From contig DBHE01000062.1 in assembly GCA_002296055.1 (NCBI GenBank), positions 1,785 through 38,019 of the forward strand: a stretch of 36,235 bases of DNA. The letters run 5' to 3'. The notes under the pieces were generated by a model, which was given only the letters and a program-made list of their open reading frames with translations, did no database searches and had not been told where the DNA came from. Source of the stretch: Pseudomonadaceae bacterium UBA836 (GTDB lineage: Bacteria; Pseudomonadota; Gammaproteobacteria; Pseudomonadales; Pseudomonadaceae). Numbering within the stretch: the stretch's first letter is position 1; every line of letters begins with the position of its first letter. Positions 14,755-21,050 of this stretch are shown here, piece by piece. Position numbers and translations under genes: made by a program.

Positions 14755-15069
14755 ACAACCCGCCGGGGACACAGCCACGTTAAGCCCGGCGGGAGCCGGT
14801 AGCGGGAGCCTCACCAGCAGACCGCTACCGGCACAGAGCAAGAAACAAAGCCAGCCGCGTTGCGACTGGCTGAATAGGTGTCAGAGCCAAGGGACCACCT
14901 ACCACGGAAGCCCAAGGCCCTGACGGGGTTGGTGAGCAGCTACCACACCGCTCACCGCACAACAGTCAGGCCCCGACACAGCCAGTGCAAAGGGGCCGGC
15001 GACTGCTGTAGACCAAGGATAAGCGCCCCTGCGCGCCTTGGCTACGGCGTTAAAGGGGAAATAAAACCT
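14755..15069 (+). other. Highly structured 300-nt leader with serial hairpins
   Basis: No gene fits between Cro and CII. Instead at least five inverted repeats follow each other: CCCGCCGGG with CCCGGCGGG (about 14760-14795); an 11-bp perfect stem GCCGGTAGCGG with CCGCTACCGGC (about 14795-14833); AGCCAG with CTGGCT (about 14850-14873); an interrupted stem holding CCACCTACCAC at 14895-14905; and GGTGAGC (14931-14937) with GCTCACC (14950-14956), loop AGCTACCACACC. A further long imperfect stem (CAGTC..GGCCCC with GGGGCC..GACTG) lies near 14962-15006. It could hold a nut-like antitermination site or an sRNA. Function is unknown. Confidence 0.65.
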
Positions 15070-15564
15070 ATGAGCCGTAAAGACCTGCTGCCGGACGCTG
15101 GTCCGGTACTGTCGATCAGGGCTGCGCTGTATCGCGCGTGCCGTGATGCAAAGGGCGGTATTACCGCCGTGGCCCTTGAAATGGGCATTGACCCAGACGC
15201 CCTGCACAAAACCCTCAACCCCAACAACCGCCGGCCAATCGCGCCGGAGTGGATCGAGGACATTCTGACCCACACGCAAGACCCTCGCCTGGCTGCCGCA
15301 CTGGTGCGCAGTGCTGGAGCCGTTGCGTTCACCCCTCAGCCAGTGCCCGCCACTAAACCTGCGCTCAAGGCCTTGGGCAAGATGCTTGAGGAAGAGGGCA
15401 AGTTTGTGGGCAGCCTGCATGCCGGTGCCGATGACGGGCGCTGGGAGGCGCATGAGGTGGCCGACCTGGAGTACCACGCCAACCAGCTGATCAGCCAGGT
15501 GCTGGGCATTGTTGCTGGTGCGCGGCTGGCGATGGAAGACGCGGAGAGCGCAGACCATGGCTGA
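15070..15564 (+). CDS. Phage CII-type regulatory protein
   Basis: A 164-residue protein of the phage regulatory protein CII (PF06892) type. The N-terminal helix-turn-helix region contains AALYRACRDAKGGITAVALE and ALHKTLNPNNRRPIAPEWIEDI (about 17-70). The C-terminal helical part (ALKALGKMLEEEGKFVGSLH, then the long YHANQLISQVLGIVAGARLA helix) is typical. It probably activates or represses early transcription during the lysis-lysogeny decision. AGGGG lies about 12 nt before the ATG. Its stop overlaps the start of the TraR-like gene in ATGGCTGA. Confidence 0.8.
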   Translation: MSRKDLLPDAGPVLSIRAALYRACRDAKGGITAVALEMGIDPDALHKTLNPNNRRPIAPEWIEDILTHTQDPRLAAALVRSAGAVAFTPQPVPATKPALKALGKMLEEEGKFVGSLHAGADDGRWEAHEVADLEYHANQLISQVLGIVAGARLAMEDAESADHG

Positions 15565-15801
15565 TGCATGTGATCTTGGCGGCGACCGCGCCCAGGAGTT
15601 GCTTGATGACGCCCTCGCGGCCCGCCGCCAGAAAGCCTCGCGGCCCGCCGCCAGAAAGCCTCGCGGCCCGCTATCGACCACCCGTACTGCCTCGACTGTG
15701 ATGAAGCCATTCCCCTTAAGCGGCGCGAGGCGTTGCCGGGGGTTGAGTGCTGCATACACTGCCAGCAAGTGCGCGAACGGTCGGGGGTAGGCAATGGCTG
15801 A
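15557..15801 (+). pseudogene. TraR/DksA-type zinc-finger gene, frameshifted by 23-bp duplication
   Basis: The N-terminal part (MADACDLGGDRAQELLDDAL) and the C4 zinc finger (YCLDCDEAIPLKRREALPG, then VECCIHCQQVRE) of a short TraR/DksA-family protein are in different frames. Between them a 23-bp unit is duplicated (15613-15658). Removing one copy joins the two parts into an uninterrupted protein of about 73 residues whose TGA overlaps the primase ATG in ATGGCTGA, exactly like the junction with the preceding gene. As it stands, translation ends at TAG 15788-15790 and gives 77 residues without the finger. Proteins of this family bind RNA polymerase. Loss may be fixed or reversible. Confidence 0.8.
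15613..15671 (+). repeat. 23-bp tandem duplication
   Basis: The unit begins CCTCGCGGCCCGCCGCC and recurs at 15613, 15636 and 15659. The first two copies are complete (23 bp) and the third runs for 13 bp. Since 23 is not a multiple of three, each copy gained or lost changes the reading frame of the TraR-like gene. Confidence 0.95.
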
Positions 15802-16843
15802 TCTACCCAACATTACGCTCGATGACCTGCCGGGCCTGCTGGCCCATATCGATGCGCATGACCGCGAGACCTGGGTGCAGGTGGCCATGGGTGTTAAGTC
15901 CGAGTTTGGTGAGGCTGGGTTTGATGACTGGAACAGTTGGAGCCAGAACGGTGACTCGTACAACGCGGGCGATGCTAAGTCTGTTTGGAAAAGCTGCTCG
16001 GCGGGCAAAATCGGCATTGGTACGGTGATTCATCTGGCGAAGGAGAAGGGCTGGAAGCCCCGCAAGCAGGAGCTGACGGCGGAAGAAAAGCGACGCCAGC
16101 GGGCAGAGCAGGAGGCGCGGCGCAAGCAGCGTGAGGCTGAGGTGCTGGCGGACGAAGAGCGTAAGGCGCACATGCAGCAGCAGATTCAGGTGGCAACGTG
16201 CCGGCTGTTGTCTGAGTTCACCAAGGCGCGGGGCAAATCTGCTTACCTCGACCGCAAGCAGGCGCCGGCATTTGGTGTGCGCTTTGTGACGCAGCCGGTG
16301 CTGATGGTGACGGACGACAAGCGCGGTGTGTGCGAGATATGGACGGGGGAGAGCATCGGCCAGTTCTTCCGGTCAATGCCAAACCCGCGTCCTGACCACC
16401 TGTCATTCCGCAAGTACGGGCCGGGTGACATTCTGATCCCGCTGGCCGATCTGGATGGCGCTGTGTGGAGCCATCAGAGCATTAACGGCAATGGCACTAA
16501 GCTGTTCCCGAAGTTTGCGCGCAAGCAGGGCTGCTGCCATTGGGTTGGCCGGTCGGATGATATGCCGGTGATTGCGCTGGCCGAGGGCTACGCGACGGCC
16601 TGTAGCGTGTACCAGGCGACGCAGTGGCCGACCATTATGTGCGTGGACCTAGGCAACATGGCGCACATTGCGCGGGCGATGCGTGAGCGGTACCCGCATG
16701 CGCAGTTGGTGATTGCCGGTGATGATGACCCCAAGGCAAACGGGGACAACCCGGGCCGGGTGCAGGCCGAGGCGCTGGCCTTGGAGCTGGACGCGGTTGT
16801 GGTGTTCCCTGAGCTGCCTGAGCAGAGCAGGGAGGCGGCATGA
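15794..16843 (+). CDS. Phage primase with PriCT-2 and TOPRIM domains
   Basis: A 349-residue replication protein. Residues about 8-80 (LPGLLAHIDAHDRETWVQVAM, DDWNSWSQNGDSYN, KSVWKSC, GTVIHLAKEKGW) match the PriCT-2 domain found in plasmid and phage primases. A Lys/Arg/Glu-rich helix (90-130) is a linker. The C-terminal part carries TOPRIM-like motifs: E264 in ALAEGYATA and the acidic AGDDD at 309-313. No N-terminal zinc ribbon is present. It overlaps the helicase gene by 4 nt, so the two act together in replication initiation. Confidence 0.8.
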   Translation: MADLPNITLDDLPGLLAHIDAHDRETWVQVAMGVKSEFGEAGFDDWNSWSQNGDSYNAGDAKSVWKSCSAGKIGIGTVIHLAKEKGWKPRKQELTAEEKRRQRAEQEARRKQREAEVLADEERKAHMQQQIQVATCRLLSEFTKARGKSAYLDRKQAPAFGVRFVTQPVLMVTDDKRGVCEIWTGESIGQFFRSMPNPRPDHLSFRKYGPGDILIPLADLDGAVWSHQSINGNGTKLFPKFARKQGCCHWVGRSDDMPVIALAEGYATACSVYQATQWPTIMCVDLGNMAHIARAMRERYPHAQLVIAGDDDPKANGDNPGRVQAEALALELDAVVVFPELPEQSREAA

Positions 16844-18609
16844 CGGCCACCCGTAAAATCGATTGGAATGACCTACACGTAGAGTGCGGTTTGGACGTGG
16901 TGCGCGAGCAGTTGCAGCGGGCTGCGGCCAATGCGCAGTTGCCGCGCGTGCGCACGGCGGGCGAGCCTGACGGCGCTGATGACCTTCCCCCGGCCCCATC
17001 CGACACAGCGCCCGCCGCTGGTGCGGCACCGCCAGAAGAGGGGGCGGGGGAGGCTGGCTGGACGCTGGAGAAGGTGACGGCCCGGTTTGCGTTGGTGGAG
17101 GGTGAGACGAAGGTATTCGACCTGCACCGTAAGGCCGTTGTGAAGAAGACGGGCTTTCTGGCGATGGTGGGCAAGGCGCTGGGCAACCAGTGGTATGACC
17201 TGCCGGGCAAGAAGGGGGTTGATCCGGACCACGCTAAGCGGCTGGAGGCAGACGCGAAGCTGGGCAAGCGGCTGGGCAAGTCCAAGGGGCCGGTCAGCAG
17301 CAAGGACCTTTACTGGCGCTATGTGTACCTGGATGGCTCGCAGGATATCTATGATCGCAAACTGCGCCAGCGTTTGCCATCGGCGGCGGTTAAGTTGGCG
17401 CTGGGTGATGCCTTTACGTTGTGGCAGAACTCGGAGGACAGGGTTGTTATACCTGCTGCCAACCTGGTGTTTGACCCGCGCATGACTGAAAGCCCGAAGG
17501 ATACGATCAACACCTTTGAGGGCCTGCCCCTTACCCCGCGCCCCGAACCTGAGTTATGCCGTGGCATCGTCTGGCTGTTGACCTTTTTGTGCAATGGCCA
17601 GCAGGATGCGGTGGACTGGCTGACCAAGTGGCTGGCCTATCCGCTGCAGCACGTGGGGGCTAAGTTGGACACGGCGGTGCTGATGCACTCCACGATGGAA
17701 GGCTCGGGCAAGAGCCTGTTGTTTGGCGACATCATGCGGCCGATCTATGGGGAGTACGGCGCGACGGTTGGCCAGGTGCAGCTGGAGAGCAGCTGGAGCC
17801 AGTGGCAGTCGAGCAAGCTGTATGGCCTGTTTGAGGAGGTGGTCAGCCGGGATCAGCGCTACAACCAGACGGGCAAGATCAAGCACATGGTCACCGGTAA
17901 GACGGTGCGCATTGAGTCGAAGTTTATGAACGGGTGGGAAGAGGCGAACTATATGAACGCCGTGTTCCTGTCCAACGAGATCCTGCCCTGGCCGATCGGT
18001 GAGAACGACCGGCGCATGTTGGTGCTGTGGCCGGAGAAGACGCTGCCAGAGCATGCGCAGAAGCGCATCGGCTGGGAACTGGCGAACGGCGGCATTGAGG
18101 CGTTCTACCAGTACCTGCTGGATTACGACCTGACCGGCTTTGATGAGCGCACCCGACCACCGAAGACGCCAGCGCGGCAGCGGCTGGTTGAGCTGAGCTT
18201 CACGGCTTGGGAAACGTTCTACAACCTGTGGAAGACGGACGGGCTGGGTATTCCGTTCAGCATCTGCCGGACACAGGACCTGTACGGTTTGTTTACAGAG
18301 TGGTGCTCGCGGGGCAAGGAACACAGCATCAGCGATACCAAGTTCAGCTTATTCCTGGCGACCAAGCCGGATACCTACAAGTCGGACGGGCAGCATGCCT
18401 GGCAGGACGACTTTGGCAACCGAAGGCGCTCGATGTTCTTTGTGCCCAGCGCGCCCGAGGGGCTGGTGCTGACGGACGCTAAGCAGATGGGCGAGGTTGT
18501 GCGAGCGTGGCGTAGGCGGGCCGCTGAGGCGGGCTGGCACCCGGAGAAGTGGGACGGTTGCATTGGTTACAGTGCGCCGCTGCGCAATGCGGGAGGCTCT
18601 GATGCTTGA
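16840..18609 (+). CDS. DUF5906/D5-like replicative helicase
   Basis: A 589-residue protein whose C-terminal half is an SF3-type ATPase of the DUF5906 kind. Walker A is MEGSGKS with K291. The QWQSSKLYGLFEEVVSRD stretch serves as Walker B region (about 324-341), and NAVFLSNE with the following NDRRMLVLWPE completes the core. The N-terminal 75 residues are Pro/Ala-rich and probably disordered. Such proteins unwind phage origins next to a primase. The gene ends at the edge of a dense repeat array, which is the best candidate for its binding site. Confidence 0.85.
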   Translation: MTATRKIDWNDLHVECGLDVVREQLQRAAANAQLPRVRTAGEPDGADDLPPAPSDTAPAAGAAPPEEGAGEAGWTLEKVTARFALVEGETKVFDLHRKAVVKKTGFLAMVGKALGNQWYDLPGKKGVDPDHAKRLEADAKLGKRLGKSKGPVSSKDLYWRYVYLDGSQDIYDRKLRQRLPSAAVKLALGDAFTLWQNSEDRVVIPAANLVFDPRMTESPKDTINTFEGLPLTPRPEPELCRGIVWLLTFLCNGQQDAVDWLTKWLAYPLQHVGAKLDTAVLMHSTMEGSGKSLLFGDIMRPIYGEYGATVGQVQLESSWSQWQSSKLYGLFEEVVSRDQRYNQTGKIKHMVTGKTVRIESKFMNGWEEANYMNAVFLSNEILPWPIGENDRRMLVLWPEKTLPEHAQKRIGWELANGGIEAFYQYLLDYDLTGFDERTRPPKTPARQRLVELSFTAWETFYNLWKTDGLGIPFSICRTQDLYGLFTEWCSRGKEHSISDTKFSLFLATKPDTYKSDGQHAWQDDFGNRRRSMFFVPSAPEGLVLTDAKQMGEVVRAWRRRAAEAGWHPEKWDGCIGYSAPLRNAGGSDA

Positions 18610-18900
18610 GTTGGCGAGGGTGTCTAGGGTGTGTCTAGGGTTGCAAACTCAAACCCTAGTCAGCTACAGCCCGCGTGTTAGAGCGCCCGGAGTGCAAGTG
18701 TCTAGGGTTGCAGGGGTTTATACGCGCGCGCGTGCGTGTATTTATCGCAATCTGTTGTGCTGTTTTTTCTTCATGCGTGAGCCAAAAACCCTAGTAACCC
18801 TAGACACCCTAGGCAATTGTTTAAAAGTAATTGTTTTTAAAAGGGTTTTATTGTCTAGGGTTGTGTCTAGGGTTGGGCCGAATCTGTCTAGGGTTGGATT
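18610..18900. other. Iteron-like array, probable replication origin
   Basis: Ten copies of a CTAGGG core lie in 280 bp. Six are forward TGTCTAGGGT(TG) at 18621, 18632, 18699, 18852, 18864 and 18885. Four are reverse, AACCCTAGT or AACCCTAGACA and ACCCTAGG, at 18652, 18787, 18796 and 18806. Between the two dense groups lies an AT-rich tract (about 18813-18857, with ATTGTTTAAAAGTAATTG) and, near 18721, an alternating CG/TG run. The arrangement (iterons around an unwinding element, after primase and helicase genes) is that of an origin. A role as operator array is the alternative. Confidence 0.65.
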
Positions 18901-18915
18901 TGAGGGGGTGTGGCG

Positions 18916-19353
18916 ATGATTGAGCGCGTAGAAATGGCGTTGGCGGCGTGGGGTGACCAGTATCGGCGCCGGGGTACGGTGGCTGCGCTGCAGTGCACTC
19001 TGGGTGCGATGATCGATGCGCAGGGTGAGCTGATCAGGGGCACGGCCCCGGGCGGCTCGTCAGTGTGCGAACTTGCCTCTGGAGACATGGGTGCGGTTGG
19101 TGAGGCTGTCGAGAAAGCGCTGGTGCGGATTCGGCAGCCGGTCGAGGCGGGCGGGCATGGCAAGGTGGGCGTTGAGCTGGCCAAGCTGGCCCGCGTGCGG
19201 TACCTGACGGACCCTATGCCGCTGGTGGAGCAGCAGACAAAGCGCATGGGCTGGCGGTCGCAGGCGACCTACCGCAGCAAGCTGCACCAGTTGCATGTGC
19301 TGGTAGAGCCGATATTGCTGGCTGAGCTGCCCTGGCTGAGGCGGGTGGCGTGA
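18916..19353 (+). CDS. Antitermination protein Q-like
   Basis: A 145-residue protein. The start (MIERVEMALAAWGDQYRRRG) and the C-terminal helix-turn-helix-like stretch (VEQQTKRMGWRSQATYRSK, LHQLHVLVEPILLAEL) resemble short Q-type antiterminators. The match is remote, and the main support is position: last gene of the early-right operon, followed by a putative promoter, a terminator and the lysis genes, as in lambda. Q would load onto polymerase at PR' and let it read through tR' into the late genes. The ATG has AGGGGG 7 nt upstream. Confidence 0.55.
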   Translation: MIERVEMALAAWGDQYRRRGTVAALQCTLGAMIDAQGELIRGTAPGGSSVCELASGDMGAVGEAVEKALVRIRQPVEAGGHGKVGVELAKLARVRYLTDPMPLVEQQTKRMGWRSQATYRSKLHQLHVLVEPILLAELPWLRRVA

Positions 19354-19458
19354 AAATAGTTGTTACCGTTCGTCGGGCGCTTTTTGGCGCTAACGCACGC
19401 TCAACACACCTTGCACACACCACCCACGCAAAGCACAGGAAAGGGCGTTAATCGACGG

Positions 19459-19487
19459 TTTACGCCTTTGACGGTCTAGCGTAAAAA
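19459..19487 (+). promoter_or_regulatory. Putative late promoter (PR'-like)
   Basis: TTTACG (19459-19464) and TAAAAA (19482-19487) are 17 bp apart. They lie between the Q-like gene and the terminator upstream of the holins, where a Q-dependent late promoter is expected. Both hexamers are only moderate matches. Confidence 0.45.
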
Positions 19488-19567
19488 GTCCCCTAACGTT
19501 TCATTCGTGCGTCAGCAGCAAGCGCACAACCGCTTCCCCTGCTGGATTGGCTGCCAGCAAACCCCCA

Positions 19568-19596
19568 ACCCCGCTTCGGCGGGGTTTTTTATTTCC
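19568..19596 (+). terminator. Intrinsic terminator upstream of lysis genes (tR'-like)
   Basis: ACCCCGC-TTCG-GCGGGGT forms a 7-bp stem with a UUCG-type tetraloop, followed by a run of six T. It lies 70 nt before the first holin and would block late transcription unless antiterminated. A 33-bp stretch starting here is repeated exactly at 32672-32704. Confidence 0.85.
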
Positions 19597-19600
19597 GGTA
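19568..19600 (+). repeat. 33-bp direct repeat, copy 1
   Basis: These 33 bases (terminator plus ATTTCCGGTA) are repeated without mismatch at 32672-32704. They differ immediately on both sides. See the terminators for function. Confidence 0.95.
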
Positions 19601-19664
19601 TACGAGCAGCCCGCAGCATTCGATTTGGCCTCATGCGTGTGGCCTCGCACTACGGAGACCCAGT

Positions 19665-20027
19665 ATGACCGACATCAGCAGCGGGACTATCGCAGTGGCA
19701 GGGCTGGTTGGTGTGTCTGCGGCGAGCCTGATTCCCGGTGTCGACCTTGAGGCTGTGATCGGTGCGTTTGCCGGGGCGCTGTTCTTCATGGTTATGTCGA
19801 AGGACCTGAGCTGGAAGGCTCGCGCTGCCAACTTCCTGTTCTCATGGATTGGCGGCTATTTCTTTGCGGCTGAGGTTGTGGCCCGTGAGTGGGCTACTAC
19901 CTCGGCGTTGCCGGCCTTGCTGGGCGGGCTGTTCATCGTAGCGTTCTGCGTGAGCATCATGGAGTTTGTGCAGACAGGGAAGGCGCCCGGCTGGCTATCC
20001 ATTATCCCTGGCATCGGTAAGAAATGA
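19665..20027 (+). CDS. Phage holin, four-segment type
   Basis: A 120-residue protein with four hydrophobic segments (about 9-25, 27-46, 53-72 and 81-103) and a short basic C-terminus ending GIGKK, as in putative phage holins (PF16931 type). It would form the inner-membrane lesion that starts lysis. It is the first late gene, and its stop overlaps the start of the second small membrane protein. No endolysin or spanin gene is next to it in this window. Confidence 0.75.
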   Translation: MTDISSGTIAVAGLVGVSAASLIPGVDLEAVIGAFAGALFFMVMSKDLSWKARAANFLFSWIGGYFFAAEVVAREWATTSALPALLGGLFIVAFCVSIMEFVQTGKAPGWLSIIPGIGKK

Positions 20028-20317
20028 TGATCGATCTGTCCACCCTGATCGCAGCTATGTTGTGCAGCGCCATCTGTTGGCGCGTTGCCACGTTTCGCCG
20101 GCAGGGCGCGCGCTACCGTCCTGGCATGAGTGTGTGCGCTTACCTGTTGGCCGTTGGCACTGGCGGGTATTCACTGACCGTGGCCCTTGCGTCGTTCACT
20201 GGCCGCCCGGTCGCGCCGGTCAGCCCGTTCCTGTTGATCGTGTTCGTGATACTCGCGGTGATGGTGTGGCGTTCGCGCGGCAACGTGGCAGCGGTGTTGC
20301 GAAGGGCTGAGGGGTGA
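20024..20317 (+). CDS. Second holin-like membrane protein
   Basis: A 97-residue protein with three hydrophobic segments (about 6-20, 36-58 and 65-83) and a basic C-terminal tail (RSRGNVAAVLRRAEG). Length and layout fit the Phage_holin_3 (PF05449-like) family. Paired holins of this kind precede the terminase genes in several Pseudomonas siphophages, and one of the two may act as antiholin. It overlaps the first holin gene by 4 nt. Confidence 0.7.
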   Translation: MMIDLSTLIAAMLCSAICWRVATFRRQGARYRPGMSVCAYLLAVGTGGYSLTVALASFTGRPVAPVSPFLLIVFVILAVMVWRSRGNVAAVLRRAEG

Positions 20318-20516
20318 TGCAGCGGCCTGCGCGACCCTCCGGGTTTGGTGGCCCATGCACCCTTTTGGGGCGCGGGTCCTCCCTGGAGGGTTGAGGCTAC
20401 GCGGAGGCGTAGACCGCGAAATTTTTGCAGATTGACGGGTATATAGGGGGTTCCGCTTCCTGTTGTTGCCTGTGTCCTTCGGCCAGTTGATCTGGCTGTT
20501 TCTTTTTGGAGCCGTG
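20318..20516 (+). other. Non-coding region before terminase, probable cos site
   Basis: About 200 nt without a gene lie between the holins and the terminase small subunit, where lambda-like phages keep cos. It contains a GC-rich segment with GCGCGGGTCCTCCCTGG (about 20370-20386), an imperfect CCTCC..GGAGG palindrome and a downstream AT-rich stretch (GAAATTTTTGCAG) that could be a bend or IHF-type site. No cut position can be read from sequence alone. Confidence 0.4.
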
Positions 20517-21050
20517 ATGTCCTCATCCGATCCCACCAGCCGGCTGACGCAAGAGCAGGTAGCGCAGCACCTCGACATGAGTGTGCGCAACTGCCGCGAA
20601 GTGCTGAAGACGCTGGGTATCGACTGGGCCAACAGCACGCTCGACGAGATCCGCACCGCGTACATCCGAGACCTGCGCGAGAAGGCAGCAGGCCGGGGTG
20701 GGAGCCAGGTAGAGCAGCTCAACTCGGCGCGGATTGAAGAATCAACGGTTAAGGCTGCCAACGGTCGCCTGGCCTATCACGAAAAATTAGGGACTCTGGT
20801 ACCGACCGCTGATGCGGCTTTCGCGCTGACGGACTGGGCTGGCTACACCAACCGCGAGATTGTTGCCGCGTTTGAGAAGCTGGTGCAGCAGCTTGAATCC
20901 ACGCTGAAGGTCGACATTGACCGGGGCTTGGTGGACGGCATTGCTGGACCTACAGTCAAGCGAATTGGCGGCTATGCGGCAAACCTTGGCCAGCGCATTG
21001 CTGGAGGCGGGGGAGCAGTTCAATCCGCCCAGGGTGATACCTTCAGCTGA
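20517..21050 (+). CDS. Terminase small subunit (DUF1441/Nu1-like)
   Basis: A 177-residue DNA-packaging protein. The N-terminal helix-turn-helix region (LTQEQVAQHLDMSVRNCREV, about 10-29) recognises cos-proximal DNA, and the rest is helical with the pattern of the DUF1441 small terminases. The ATG at 20517 has GGAG 6 nt before it. The frame is open for 18 codons upstream, but the hydrophobic residues there look like non-coding sequence. The 3' end overlaps the large subunit gene by 77 nt. Confidence 0.8.
   Translation: MSSSDPTSRLTQEQVAQHLDMSVRNCREVLKTLGIDWANSTLDEIRTAYIRDLREKAAGRGGSQVEQLNSARIEESTVKAANGRLAYHEKLGTLVPTADAAFALTDWAGYTNREIVAAFEKLVQQLESTLKVDIDRGLVDGIAGPTVKRIGGYAANLGQRIAGGGGAVQSAQGDTFS

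Larger units (their letters stand above)
19354..19664 (+). other. Late-control intergenic region
   Basis: This 311-nt stretch has no gene. It holds the putative late promoter near 19459-19487, an A/C-rich tract upstream of it (about 19405-19440), the terminator at 19568-19594, and the ribosome-binding region of the first holin. The layout matches the lambda qut-PR'-tR' segment. Confidence 0.5.

Noticed and set aside
14899..16017. Minus-strand open frame of 372 codons across the leader, CII and TraR-like genes
   Set aside because: It is antisense to recognisable CII and primase sequence and shows no conserved pattern.
18610..18900. CRISPR-like array
   Set aside because: Repeats are only 9-12 bp, occur in both orientations and have irregular spacers; no cas genes are near.
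18602..18919. Open frame of 105 codons overlapping the helicase stop, rich in Val-Ser-Arg-Val
   Set aside because: The repeated residues come from the TGTCTAGGGTT DNA repeats read in one frame, and the repeats also occur in reverse. There is no plausible domain and it overlaps the next start. A DNA-level origin or operator array explains it better.
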